A stretch of DNA of 64,000 nucleotides from Nonomuraea roseoviolacea subsp. carminata (GCF_024172185.1 NZ_JAMZEC010000001.1:3410001-3474000); one strand, 5' to 3'. Positions 7,850 through 16,602 are shown, counted from the stretch's first letter. The notes: generated from the letters alone by a model not told the origin. Made by a program: numbers and translations.

Positions 7850-8524
7850 TTATCGAGCCGTGCCGTACGGGTACCGTGCTGTCGCGAGGTCGTCGGCGAG
7901 GTCCTCCAGCGCGACGTCGGCGTTCAACGCGGAGACGACCGCCTGCGTCAGCGGGCGAAGCGCATAGACGTGCCGTACCGCATCGAGATCCACCCGAACC
8001 TCGTAATAGTCCTCGGCGAACCGTTGGAACGCCTCCGGTGCCGGATCCGTGAGCAGCGCGAAGAGGTGGGCCGATCCGTCGGGATCACTTTCGCCCTCCG
8101 GATAGTCGATCTCGCCCACCCGCCATCCGCTGTCGCCCACCTCGCGCCATAGACAGGCGGTCACGAGCGGCATGCCGTCCTCGTCGCAGAAGGCGGGCTC
8201 CAGCACGCAGTGGCGGAAGACGTCGGGGACCGAGTCGAGCACTCCCGGCCATGGCCCGTCGTTCCCGTACGGGCTCATCGCAGCCTCGTGATCGAACCCG
8301 CGAATGTAGGCGCCGCCCGCCGAGAAGACGATGGAGTACTCGTCTCCGGAGCCGTTCCGCATGGAACCCATCTCCTCCGCCGAGTCCCAGGCCGCGTCGA
8401 AGGAGTGGTGGCGACTCTCCCAGTCATCCGGGCTCAGGATGGCCTCCAGCACCGCCATGGATCGGGAGAGATCGCGGAGCACCGCGACGCCGGGCAACAG
8501 CGGCGCCACGTCGTGAGCAGTCAT
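7850..8524 (-). CDS. Conserved hypothetical protein, 224 aa
   Basis: Acidic soluble protein without membrane segments. Landmarks are YIRGFDHEAAMSPYG, WPGVLDSVPDVF, VTACLWREVGD and YALRPLTQAVVSALNAD. The start is ATG 8524; an in-frame ATG at 8533 is possible. The function is not recognised. A decayed paralogue of the same family sits at 12232-12693. Proteins of this style in actinomycetes are often near polymorphic-toxin or immunity loci, but nothing here proves that. Confidence 0.65.
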   Translation of the reverse strand: MTAHDVAPLLPGVAVLRDLSRSMAVLEAILSPDDWESRHHSFDAAWDSAEEMGSMRNGSGDEYSIVFSAGGAYIRGFDHEAAMSPYGNDGPWPGVLDSVPDVFRHCVLEPAFCDEDGMPLVTACLWREVGDSGWRVGEIDYPEGESDPDGSAHLFALLTDPAPEAFQRFAEDYYEVRVDLDAVRHVYALRPLTQAVVSALNADVALEDLADDLATARYPYGTAR

Positions 8525-8764
8525 GCGCCCCATCCAATCGGACGCCGGCGACGTTCTGCCGAGCTCGCCGCCATAACCGCGCGGCCTCCCAGGCCCGGCT
8601 GCCTCCATGCCGCTGTACGGCCACGAGGTATCGCGGGCGTATCGAAAATCGCGAACGCCACCGCAACGCTCTTCGGTCTTCAGTGTGGGGCATGGACCGC
8701 AGCGGTCCGTGCCGGGGGCATGGTCCCCCGGTTCCGGAAGGTGATCACGGAAGAGGAGAGCGCC

Positions 8765-10078
8765 GTGGCTGATGACGGGAAGTGGGACCGGCGTTCGTTG
8801 TTGCGGGGCGCGGCCGTGGTGGCCGGTGCCGCCGCGGCGGCGCCGCTGCTGGGCGGGGCGGGCATGGCGCTGGCCGGCGGTGGTGACGCGGACGCGTTGT
8901 TCAAGGCGGGGAGGTTCGAGGAGGCCGGCCGCGCGTATGAGGAGATCCTGAGAAAAGACCCCACGAACCTGCACGCGGCCCGCCGGCGCGGCTATGTCGG
9001 GCTGCTGGGCAACACGTTCCCCGACGCTGAGAAGTACCTGACGATGGCCCTCAGGTTGGCGCCCGAGGACAAGGAGACCAACGCGCTGCTGGGCGACTGC
9101 TACATCCGGCAGGACAAGCTCTCCCTCTCCGTGCCGCACTGGCGAGCGGCCGGCGAGGAAGGCTATGCCAGGTGGTTCGCGGCGATCCGCGGCAAGCCGT
9201 ATCAGATCCACGGCGACATCGGCCGGGTGCCATGGCTGCGGATGGACCCGTCTCCGCTGGTGGAGGCCTCGGTCAACGGCGGACCGCCGAAGCGCCTCAC
9301 GTTCTACACCGGCGCCCCGAGTCTGAGCCTGACCGCGACGGCGGCCGAGGAAGCCGGGTTGAGCCCCGTGTACAAAGAGAAGACCGACTTCGAAGGCACC
9401 GTCATCTGGGTGTACTACGGGGTGCTGGACTCCCTCAAGCTGGGCGGCATCGAACTGCGCAACGTCCCCGTGGGCTGGTCGGCGACGGAGTCGGGCGAGG
9501 ATGTCAGCACCGACAACGACGGCCTGATCGGCACGTGGGTCTTCTACCACCTGCTGACCACCTTCGACTACGCGGGCCGGTCGCTGATCCTGCGCCGCCC
9601 GACCCCCGAGTCGGCCCGCAAGGTACGCGCCGCCGCCACCCGGGCGGGCACCGAGCCCCTGCCGCTGTGGCTGTCCCGCGACCACGACCTCCAGAGCACG
9701 GGCAGCATCGCCGGCTCCGGCCCACGGGTGATGGGCGTGAACTTCGGCGGAGTCGGCGAGATGGTCGCGGGCATGGCCGGGGAGGTGGCCAAGCAGCTCG
9801 GCGTCCGCACCGACCCCGACCGCCCGATCGAGACCGCCGCCCACAGCCACGCGACCATCACGTACCCCTGCTACCCGAAGGAGATCCGGCTCGGCGGCGC
9901 CGTCGCCAACGAGGTCTACTGCGAAACGGACCCGAACATGCCGGTCAACGTGCCCTGGCCGTACGGGCCGGGGTTCGACGCGATCGGCTGGTTCGCCCAC
10001 TGCTTCTGGAAGCCGTACAACATCACCCTCGACTTCACCGGCATGAACCTCTACATCAGCCGCGGCAAGGCCACCTGA
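8765..10078 (+). CDS. Tat-exported TPR protein with retropepsin-like aspartyl domain (1)
   Basis: 437 aa from GTG 8765 with GGAAGAGGAG upstream. The N-terminus has a twin-arginine motif (DRRSLLRG, residues 8-15) and an Ala-rich hydrophobic stretch. Residues about 45-125 form TPR-like repeats (LFKAGRFEEAGRAYEEIL, AARRRGYVGLL, YLTMALRLAPEDKE). The rest resembles two retropepsin-like lobes (FYTGAPSLSLTATAAEEAGL, then LIGTWVFYHLLTTFDYAGRSLILRR, and a C-terminal DFTGMNLYI). The first lobe reads F-Y-T-G where an Asp-Thr/Ser-Gly active site is expected, so catalysis is doubtful. A paralogue at 55274-56614 keeps an Asp at that place. Confidence 0.7.
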   Translation: MADDGKWDRRSLLRGAAVVAGAAAAAPLLGGAGMALAGGGDADALFKAGRFEEAGRAYEEILRKDPTNLHAARRRGYVGLLGNTFPDAEKYLTMALRLAPEDKETNALLGDCYIRQDKLSLSVPHWRAAGEEGYARWFAAIRGKPYQIHGDIGRVPWLRMDPSPLVEASVNGGPPKRLTFYTGAPSLSLTATAAEEAGLSPVYKEKTDFEGTVIWVYYGVLDSLKLGGIELRNVPVGWSATESGEDVSTDNDGLIGTWVFYHLLTTFDYAGRSLILRRPTPESARKVRAAATRAGTEPLPLWLSRDHDLQSTGSIAGSGPRVMGVNFGGVGEMVAGMAGEVAKQLGVRTDPDRPIETAAHSHATITYPCYPKEIRLGGAVANEVYCETDPNMPVNVPWPYGPGFDAIGWFAHCFWKPYNITLDFTGMNLYISRGKAT

Positions 10079-10123
10079 TCACTGCCGGCGTCGGCAAGAT
10101 CCCGAGATGACCCTGACAGGCAC

Positions 10124-10161
10124 GAAGGCCCGCTCCAGGCTTTCTCCGGTAGCGGGCCTTC
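10124..10161 (-). terminator. Hairpin next to a degenerate tRNA 3' end
   Basis: An 11-bp stem, GAAGGCCCGCT (10124-10134) with AGCGGGCCTTC (10151-10161). It sits in the same position relative to the tRNA-like scar at 10171-10213 as the terminator that follows the intact tRNA-Arg near 26.4 kb. It also follows the stop of the TPR gene. Confidence 0.6.
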
Positions 10162-10170
10162 CGAATGAGC

Positions 10171-10213
10171 GCGGCCGAGAGAGACTCGAAACTCCAACCT
10201 TCTGATCCGTAGT
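10171..10213 (-). repeat. Degenerate tRNA-Arg 3' half (old attachment-site scar)
   Basis: On the minus strand this reads as the anticodon arm, T arm and acceptor 3' strand of the tRNA-Arg(ACG) found intact at 26458-26530, with a few substitutions and one extra base. No 5' half is present. It is best read as an attachment-site remnant of an earlier integration at the same tRNA. Confidence 0.65.
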
Positions 10214-10308
10214 CGAACGAGCATCGCCTGTCGTCGGCAGGATCACACCGTTGACGGTCACTGTCGGTCGCCGCAGCGACGACGGGGCTGGAAGCCGCCT
10301 CGTTCGAC

Positions 10309-10629
10309 CTAGGCGTCCTCGAGGACTTCTGCGAAGGCGATCAGAACGCCTCCGGTGGCGTGCTCGCGGGTGGCGGCGACGAGGGGACCCGCCTCCGCCG
10401 CGGCGGCGCTGGCCGCCGCGTAGTCGGCGAAGTACAGGTCCAACAGCCGGTACGCCGGAGTGGGGCTGCCGTCCTCCTTGGGCCAGACCTTCGACGCCTG
10501 CAGCCGAGTCAGGCCAGGGAGCTTGCGCGCCAGCGCGAGCTGATCGGTGTAAGCCGCCTCGAAGGCGTCCGGGTCGGTGGGGTTGGAGTAGATGAAGCTG
10601 ATCTTGGTCGGCCTGTCGTGCTCCGTCAT
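10309..10629 (-). CDS. EthD-like small protein
   Basis: 106 aa from ATG 10629, with AGGAGATCATCC directly upstream. The ferredoxin-like dimeric alpha-beta barrel pattern of EthD is visible: FIYSNPTDPDAFEAAYTDQLALARKLPGL, followed by YRLLDLYFADYAAASAA. EthD-family proteins are small cofactor-free enzymes or accessory factors of oxidative degradation. It is divergent from a broken AraC regulator that probably once controlled it. Confidence 0.8.
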   Translation of the reverse strand: MTEHDRPTKISFIYSNPTDPDAFEAAYTDQLALARKLPGLTRLQASKVWPKEDGSPTPAYRLLDLYFADYAAASAAAAEAGPLVAATREHATGGVLIAFAEVLEDA

Positions 10630-10829
10630 GGATGATCTCCTGTTGTTAGTCTTGGTAGACACAAGCGAGCAGAGCCAGACTTGGGCGATGATGTCGGGCG
10701 AACTTTCGCCGGCGCAGCTGCTTCTCCGACAGAAGAAGTCGGCACATCACACAGCGCGGTCCTGAGTCGTTCCGTTTGTCGGCCTCGCTCGCTGTTCGTT
10801 GATCGTAGTTAGAGGAATGAGCAGCGACC

Positions 10830-11852
10830 ATGACCGCTCCGCCAGGAAATTTTGCTGATCGTCCAGCGACGTCAGCCGATTTACCGGGACCGCCACATGG
10901 GTTCGTCGACCCGCCGGCGCTTGAGAATGCCGCGCTCGGGCTCGACGCAGACAGTCAGTCGCACGATCTGCTCTCGGAGCTGCTCCGGAGGGTCCGTCTG
11001 AGCGGTTAACGGATCGTTGCGTACGCTCCGCCGCCAACCTTCTCGATCGGCTTCGCCGATCTGGGCAGCCTGCACATCATCGAAGAGGGCGAGCTCGTGC
11101 TTCAGGTGGACGGAGACCCGCACGTCGAGCACGTGAGCCGCGGCGATGTCGTCCTGCTCCCTCGCGGCGACCCGCACCACATCACCGACGTGGGCAAGCA
11201 CGCGCACGCGACCGTGAGCGCCGGCGAAGCCGAGAACGACGCACCCGAGCCGACGCGCTGGCTCTGCGGAACGTTCACGATCGGCGACCCGCGGGCCAGC
11301 CACCTGCTCGGGAGCCTCCCGGCCATGATCGTCCTGCGCGGCGCCCACGGTCCAGCGCTCGAAGGGCTCGAAGTCGCCCACAGGATGCTCGTACTGGAGA
11401 TGCGCTCGCCCTCTCAAGGGTCGGCGGTGATGGTCGCCCGCATCCTCGATCTGATCTTCATCCAGATTCTGCGCGCCTGGGCCGCCGGCACGGACGCCGA
11501 ACCCAGCTGGCTGCCCGGCGCGTTCGACCCGCAGATCGGTCTGGCCTTGAGCGCCATCCACCGAGACCCCGGCCACGACTGGACAGTCGAGGAGGTGGCC
11601 CGAGCCTGCAACCTTTCCCGGTCGGCGTTCGCTGCGCGGTTCGTCGCTCGCGTCGGCATGCCGCCGGCCGCCTATCTCGCGCATGTACGCCTGGACGCCG
11701 CCACCGATCTGCTGCGCGACACCTCTCTTCCGGTCACGCTCATCGCCCAGAGAGTTGGCTACACGTCGGAGGCGGCATTCAGCCGCGCGTTCAAGAACCG
11801 CTACGGCACGCCACCCACTCGCTGGCGACGAGACAGACGAGGTCGCTGGTGA
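10830..11852 (+). pseudogene. AraC-family regulator interrupted by in-frame stop
   Basis: The C-terminal two thirds (11097-11852) encode a cupin-type ligand domain (VQVDGDPHVEHVSRGDVVLLPRG) and a complete AraC HTH pair (WTVEEVARACNLSRSAFAARF, LIAQRVGYTSEAAFSRAFKN). The same frame upstream opens at ATG 10830 and reads into LLSELLRRVRLSG, the usual start of this family, then hits TAA at 11007-11009. Roughly 20-25 residues of the cupin start also seem missing. A shortened product from GTG 11097 would lack part of the sensor domain, so the gene is probably inactive or altered. Confidence 0.65.
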
Positions 11853-11950
11853 CTCACGACACCGTCGAGGCCGGATCCGGCAAGAGGGGGCAGGCCACTC
11901 CCTAGCCGCCCCCGCTTGTGTCGAGAAACGGTTTCAGCGGCGCGGAAGAG

Positions 11951-12048
11951 CTGTACGGCCACGAAAAAGGCCCTCCGGAATCATCCCGGAGGGCCTTTCG
12001 CATGTGTGCGGCCGGAGGTACTCGAAACCCCAACCTTCTGATCCGTAG
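11951..12048. repeat. attL: tRNA-Arg 3' end plus terminator, direct repeat of 26401-26499
   Basis: Positions 12005-12048 are identical over 44 bp to 26456-26499 inside and beside the tRNA-Arg gene. The flanking hairpin (11966-11978 with 11986-11998) and CTGTACGGCCACG at 11951-11963 are near copies of 26401-26449. It contains the tRNA sequence only from the 3' end to the anticodon, as expected for the distal junction of an element integrated at a tRNA 3' end. Confidence 0.85.
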
Positions 12049-12231
12049 GGAAGGGCAGGTGCCGCGTTCGCGCGCTGCTGGCCTGCTGAGGCGGTGGATA
12101 CAGGTCGATCCCATGAGATCGCGTGAGGCGGTGTTGCTGTACGCGCTGCTGTACAGCGCGCTGTCAACGCGCCTCGGCGCTACTGCCCTCAGCTCGCGCA
12201 GGAGAAGAGTCGCGGTGGCCTTCCTCGTTTC

Positions 12232-12693
12232 TCAGCCAGCAACGGACGGGTAGCGGGCCGCCGCAAGGTCGTAGGCGAGGTCACCCATGGAAAGGTCGGC
12301 GTTCAGCGCGGCGACGATCGTCTGCGTCAGCGGCCGCAGGGCATAGAAAGTGCCGCACCGCATCGAGATCCACGGGCACCTCGTAGTAGTCCTCTGCAAA
12401 CCTTCGGAACGCCTCCGGAGACGGATCGACGAGCCGCGCGAACAGAGACACAGCCCCATCGGGATCGCTCACGCCATCCGGGTAGTCGATCTCACCTATC
12501 CGCCAACAGTCATCACCGGCGGCGCGCCACAGGCAGGCGGTCACGACTGGCATGCCGTCCTCGTCTCAGAACGCTGGCTCCTGCACATACGGACGGAACA
12601 CCTCAGGCACGAAGTCGAGCACCCCCGGCCACGGCCCGCCGTTGCCGTACGGGCTCATGACCGCCTCGTGGGCGAAGCCGCGGATGTACGTGC
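12232..12693 (-). pseudogene. Decayed paralogue of the 224-aa protein at 7850-8524
   Basis: Translation in two minus frames matches the intact gene from TYIRGFAHEAVMSPYG through VTACLWR...YDLAAARYP. Lesions seen: the N-terminal third is missing; the Cys codon in the EPAFC block is now TGA; and a frameshift occurs after DLDAVRH. The upstream break falls exactly where an unrelated plus-strand remnant begins (about 12694), marking a recombination junction. Confidence 0.8.
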
Positions 12694-13046
12694 CCGCTTA
12701 TTACGAATGGCGCACCCGATCGGGATGCTACTTCTGCTTCTTCCGACGAAAGCATGAATGGGTTGGACTAAAGGATCGACACCCCAACCTTTTCGATAAG
12801 GCTATCACCTACGAAGAGAAGCTAAATTACCAGCACACCGCTATGAAGGACCGCAAGTGCACCTGATCCCAGGGCGAGTCACTAGAGGATATTATCGCTC
12901 GAAGGGAAGAGATCGAAGCTAAGAACCGAGATGCCATGAAACGCACCGCAGGACGCCTCAAATCCAACCGCCCCCTTCTCGAGATTCTCTCCGCCTCCCT
13001 CGATGAAGATGACGATCAGGTCGGGTGCACCGTTTGTCACCTTTGA
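12694..13046 (+). pseudogene. C-terminal remnant of a PAPS-reductase-family protein
   Basis: The frame reads YYEWRTRSGCYFCFFRRKHEW, then DRHPNLFDKAITYE, then a TGA (12864-12866) where the family has Trp before SQGESLEDIIARREEI, and ends with GCTVCHL. The CYFCFF and terminal CxxC segments are typical of the C-terminal part of phosphoadenosine-phosphosulfate-reductase-like (ATP-alpha-hydrolase) proteins such as those near DNA-modification genes. The N-terminal catalytic domain is absent. GC content is lower than surrounding DNA, indicating a foreign source. Confidence 0.6.
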
Positions 13047-13504
13047 TCTAAGCGCCTGGATCAGATAAGACAGCAGGCGTCAGCAAAGCCGACCATCATT
13101 GCCGACCGGAGCAGCTTTGCCGCGACTAAACTCTGCGGTCACGAAGATCCCAGGATTAGAAATCGGAAATTAGTGGCATGTGATCGTAAGAGCAGTGCTG
13201 CTTTCCACGATTGTATAGCGCGGAAAGGAATTACAGCATATTCATCTGGTCGCAAGACGATCTCCACGCTCGGCTTGATCGAGAGTACAGTCCGGTGTAT
13301 GCGCAATGCAGCCGTGTGGGCGCGTCGGGACATTGCGGCCAGCGTTGCTGTTACGTCAGCCACAGTTATCCGGTGCCGGGGCCCGACGAAGGAGGGCCTC
13401 GGCGTCGATCGCCCCAACCAGTCGCGACGATTAGCGAAGTCAGCGATCGTAACGGCGTGCACTACCAACCGGCCGGGCGTATGCAGGAGATAGCGATCGT
13501 ACCG
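13047..13504. other. 458-bp stretch without a supportable gene
   Basis: Several overlapping open frames exist on both strands but none has a ribosome site, codon bias or recognisable motif. Base composition is lower in GC than most of the window. It is probably decayed island DNA between the PAPS-reductase remnant and the toxin gene. Confidence 0.5.
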
Positions 13505-14128
13505 CTAGTGCAGGTGAGACTGCGGAAATACCCTGATGCCGAACTCGTTCGCAAGCCGTCGTAGCAGATGCGGGCTAATGGGTTCGGGGGATTCATGTTT
13601 TAGGAGACTGGGCTGTTCTCCTGGGGGGCCAAAGAAAGCGATGCAGAGTTCCTCCAATGCTGCATCGCGCCGGGACTTGTGCCGCACACCCTGAAAGCCC
13701 GCCTGCTGGAGGGCAGAACCCCACCCTTTAGAGAGAGAACGCTTCGTGCCAGCCTGGAGGTCGGCGTCAATGCGCCAACGACCAACGTGCTTACGCGCGA
13801 GCAGATCAGCAATCTTGAAGTTTCTTGTGGGAGTAATCCTGCTAATTGTACGCTTCAGTATCCACTCCCGAGTTATCATGTCGAGCTTTTCGTCACCTAT
13901 ATGTTCCAGAAGGGCCACGAGGTCGGAGTAAGCCGTGTGGCACGTTCCGTACCTGCCCTTAGCACTCTTGGGCGGATCGAAGCGGCATTTCCCGCAGTTA
14001 CAGAAATAGCTCGGATCATGTTCGGACTTGTGGGCTCTATAGAAATCGTCGCCAAATCTTACCGTCTCCGACGGAAAGTCGCGAAGATCTTGAATTCCCG
14101 ACTTGGTACGTGGCGCACGAGGCGTCAT
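13505..14128 (-). CDS. RES-domain toxin
   Basis: 207 aa from ATG 14128 (AGGAAGG upstream). The RES signature is visible: VRFGDDFYRAH with the Arg, ALLEHIG with the Glu and GVRHKSRRD with the Ser, plus CRFDPP and YGTC blocks. RES toxins such as MbcT consume NAD+ by phosphorolysis or hydrolysis. The start overlaps the stop of the upstream antitoxin (ATGA), giving the canonical antitoxin-first order. Extra cysteines (YFCNCGKCR) in the middle are unusual and may bind metal. GC is below the window average, so the pair was probably acquired. Confidence 0.8.
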   Translation of the reverse strand: MTPRAPRTKSGIQDLRDFPSETVRFGDDFYRAHKSEHDPSYFCNCGKCRFDPPKSAKGRYGTCHTAYSDLVALLEHIGDEKLDMITREWILKRTISRITPTRNFKIADLLARKHVGRWRIDADLQAGTKRSLSKGWGSALQQAGFQGVRHKSRRDAALEELCIAFFGPPGEQPSLLKHESPEPISPHLLRRLANEFGIRVFPQSHLH

Positions 14129-14631
14129 GAGTCCCACCTTCCTGCAACCTGTCGCGCTGCATCCAGTAGCTGGCTCACCTCCTTACCGCCCTCTAGCCAT
14201 TCGGCAGGCTTAGCGTCATTCAACGCAGGATTTGGCGTCATCATCCAAGAGGCAATCATGTAGCGATCCGCCTCGCCGTGTGAATCAAAAACACGCAAGA
14301 TCGCTCGTACCTCCGGACGGATTGATCGACGGGAGCGATCAAACTGCCAGGATGGGTAGTAGGTGGTTTGCTTTCCCGGAAGCCCGAGAAGACTGGCCGA
14401 CTCAACTCGTTTGGCCAAGGCTTGGCGACTAATACGAAGCAGGCTTGTTACCTCACTTGTGTCCAAGCGTTCTCCTACCGCCTGCGACCAAGCAACAGGC
14501 GCCAGAGCCGAGTATGCGGCTTCGTACCCGTACTCATACGCCTCCTCTGGGGATAGATGCTCGATGAGGTCTTTGAGGTTGATCAGCCCATCACGGAACC
14601 CTCGTTCCAGCTGCTCATGTCTTGCTGGCAT
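14125..14631 (-). CDS. Xre/MbcA/ParS-type antitoxin
   Basis: 168 aa. A central helix-turn-helix-like stretch (LDTSEVTSLLRISRQALAKRVESASLLGLPG) is followed by the C-terminal toxin-binding region typical of this family: YPSWQFD, PEVRAILRVF, IASWMMTPNPALNDAKPAEWLEGG and LLDAARQVAGRW. It immediately precedes and overlaps the RES toxin. It should neutralise the toxin and repress the operon. Confidence 0.82.
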   Translation of the reverse strand: MPARHEQLERGFRDGLINLKDLIEHLSPEEAYEYGYEAAYSALAPVAWSQAVGERLDTSEVTSLLRISRQALAKRVESASLLGLPGKQTTYYPSWQFDRSRRSIRPEVRAILRVFDSHGEADRYMIASWMMTPNPALNDAKPAEWLEGGKEVSQLLDAARQVAGRWDS

Positions 14632-14880
14632 GTTTCCATCATGGCGTCAACCCGTCAACCAAGTCAACTCTACCTGGGCAAACATCGCCTTGGCTCGGCT
14701 TGGTCAGCGATCGATATAGTCTTCGTGATCGTCAGCGCGTGAGCGGTGCTGGCCGCGACCGGCCGAAGAGCCGCAGCGCGGCCAGCGACCGCCCGACGCG
14801 CGGCAGCCGCCGCAGGTGGGCTGCCCTTGATGACGTATAGATAATTTGCTTTCTGATCTTGCTGGTCTTCTTGATCCGGC

Positions 14881-15615
14881 TCAGCAATCGTGGCGATAGG
14901 GCTCAGCGGTGGTCCACACGCGTTCAAAGCAGGTGAGGTACGTGGCCGCTGTGCCGTGAGATTCGGTGCGGCGTAGGTGCATGACGGGGGCGTCGGCTGC
15001 TGGGGTCGCATAGGCGTGTGTGTTGACGAGGAGGTCGTCGTCGGCTCGGTAGATCGAGCTGTAGAGCACTGTGCGGTGTAGCCGGAGCTTGATACCTTCG
15101 CCGACTGTCAGAGGGTGGTAGAAGGCGAGGGCATTGCGGATGCGTGCGGACATGACGTCGGAGCCGATGCCTTCATCGTTTCCTCGGGCGGCTACCTCAG
15201 AGCTGGCGGGGTTGCCGAGGAGGATACGCACCTTGGTGCCAGCACTGGCGCGATCGGTGAGGACGCGGAGGAGGCCAGGGTCCTCGGCGATGAACAGGGC
15301 GCTGTAGGCCAGGATGCCGATCTCGGCCGTTGCTCCTTGGAACAGGTCGCGCCACATCCTCTGGGGGACGCTCCAGCGGTGTGGGTAGACCGCTTCGACG
15401 CCGTCGGCGAACACTCGGTGGCGCTGGTCCGTTTCTGGCCATAGCTCGACCTCGTCGATGTGGAGGAGGTCGGCGATGGCCCAGCGGTGGCGTGGGTAGG
15501 GGGTGCGGCCCTGGAGCCAGCGGGCGACGGTCTTGGGGTCGACGGCTAACGCGGCGGCCACATCGGTCGGGGTGAGTCGAGCTGCTGCCAGTGCGTAGCG
15601 CAGGTTGTTGTTCAT
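14881..15615 (-). CDS. XRE-type regulator with PLD-like C-terminal domain (1)
   Basis: 244 aa. An N-terminal helix-turn-helix (LTPTDVAAALAVDPKTVARWLQG) recognises DNA. The C-terminal part (VYPHRWSVPQRMW, IGILAYSALFIAEDPGLLRVL, GTKVRILLGNP and a late H.RR block) resembles a phospholipase-D-like fold seen in many actinomycete XRE proteins beside NUDIX genes. It is about 40-50% similar by eye to the gene at 17683-18423, with the same blocks in order. The role is probably element regulation; enzymatic activity is unproven. Confidence 0.75.
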   Translation of the reverse strand: MNNNLRYALAAARLTPTDVAAALAVDPKTVARWLQGRTPYPRHRWAIADLLHIDEVELWPETDQRHRVFADGVEAVYPHRWSVPQRMWRDLFQGATAEIGILAYSALFIAEDPGLLRVLTDRASAGTKVRILLGNPASSEVAARGNDEGIGSDVMSARIRNALAFYHPLTVGEGIKLRLHRTVLYSSIYRADDDLLVNTHAYATPAADAPVMHLRRTESHGTAATYLTCFERVWTTAEPYRHDC

Positions 15616-15764
15616 GGGCCCGCCTGCTTGTCTCGCGAAACGGTCTCGTACTGCGACGATACATCAGACGTCCCTAGACGTCCCTAAGTTGTGGTGTTCC
15701 CGCCCCTGACCTCCGGGCGAACCTCGACGCGTACACCCAATCGGGAGCGTCAGGAGGGACGAGT

Positions 15765-16118
15765 ATGCAGACGAGCAAGACCGTCAAGGAGCAGCAGCGG
15801 GCGTACGCGGAGCGGTTGCTGACCGCGCTGGGCAAGGAGCTGGCGCGGCGAGAGATCACGGCGGTGCTGGTCGTGGCCCAGGACGGGCGGCCGGCCCTGG
15901 ACGTCACCGACAGCCGGTGCAGGATGCGACGGGTGTTCGTGCAGCTGCCGTTCTGCTGGTTCTACTGGGGCGACCAGGGCGACGAGCGGGTCTCGTTCCT
16001 CCAGATGCCCGCCGCGGTGGACCGGGTCGAGCAGGCTGCCCGCGATGGGTGGAACGACGGCGAGCAGCGCGAGCTCAGCATCGACCTGAACAAGATGATC
16101 GATGCCTACCGCGGTTGA
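15765..16118 (+). CDS. AICE conserved hypothetical protein, 117 aa
   Basis: ATG 15765 preceded by GGAGGGACGAGT. Soluble protein with a helical N-terminus and the aromatic motif FVQLPFCWFYWGD. Its 3' end overlaps the downstream GntR gene by 17 bp, so the two are probably co-expressed. No family is recognised. Confidence 0.65.
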   Translation: MQTSKTVKEQQRAYAERLLTALGKELARREITAVLVVAQDGRPALDVTDSRCRMRRVFVQLPFCWFYWGDQGDERVSFLQMPAAVDRVEQAARDGWNDGEQRELSIDLNKMIDAYRG

Positions 16119-16602
16119 TCCGGTGGCCAGAGGTCGGTGGCTGACTGGCGGGCGTGTCTACCCGCAGGTCGCCGACCGGCTTCGGGAGCGGATCGTCTCG
16201 GGTGAGTTCCCGCCGGGCAGCGTGTTGCCCTCGGAGACGACGTTGGGTCGCCTCTTCGGGGTGGCGCGTAACACGGTCCGGCGGGGGCTGGCGATGCTGG
16301 AGGACGAAGGACTGTTGGTCACCGTTCCGTCCAAGGGGCGGGTGGTGTGCGGGGAGAGGCCGGCGGCGCCGCCGTACCGGTATCTGGTGATCGCCGCCGA
16401 GTTGCGCGGGCGAATCGCGCGTGGGGAGCTGGGTCCGGGTGCTGCCATACCGAGTGAGGCTGACCTTCGGCGGTGCTTCGGTTCCTCTCGCAACACGGTG
16501 AGACAGGCATTGGCAGTGCTGGAGCAAGAGGGCCTGGTCGTAGCCCAGCATGGTCGCGGCCGGTTTGTCCGGGTGAGGGTTGGACGGCAGCCGAGAGAGT
16601 GA
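16102..16602 (+). CDS. Tandem double-winged-helix GntR-type regulator
   Basis: 166 aa containing two consecutive GntR winged helices: residues about 18-85 (VYPQVADRLRERIVSGEFPPGSVLPSE, RNTVRRGLAMLEDEGLL) and 92-160 (LVIAAELRGRIARGELGPGAAIPSE, RNTVRQALAVLEQEGLV). No effector-binding domain follows. The duplicated DNA-binding domain suggests recognition of a long or two-part operator by a single chain. It lies in the AICE control block and overlaps the upstream 117-aa gene. Confidence 0.85.
   Translation: MPTAVDPVARGRWLTGGRVYPQVADRLRERIVSGEFPPGSVLPSETTLGRLFGVARNTVRRGLAMLEDEGLLVTVPSKGRVVCGERPAAPPYRYLVIAAELRGRIARGELGPGAAIPSEADLRRCFGSSRNTVRQALAVLEQEGLVVAQHGRGRFVRVRVGRQPRE

Noticed and set aside
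8525..10000. Long minus-strand extension of the 224-aa gene
   Set aside because: The upstream part is antisense to the TPR protein and low complexity; ATG 8524 with conserved content marks the real start.
13139..13564. Overlapping open frames on both strands
   Set aside because: No ribosome site, no codon bias and no motif; left as non-coding.
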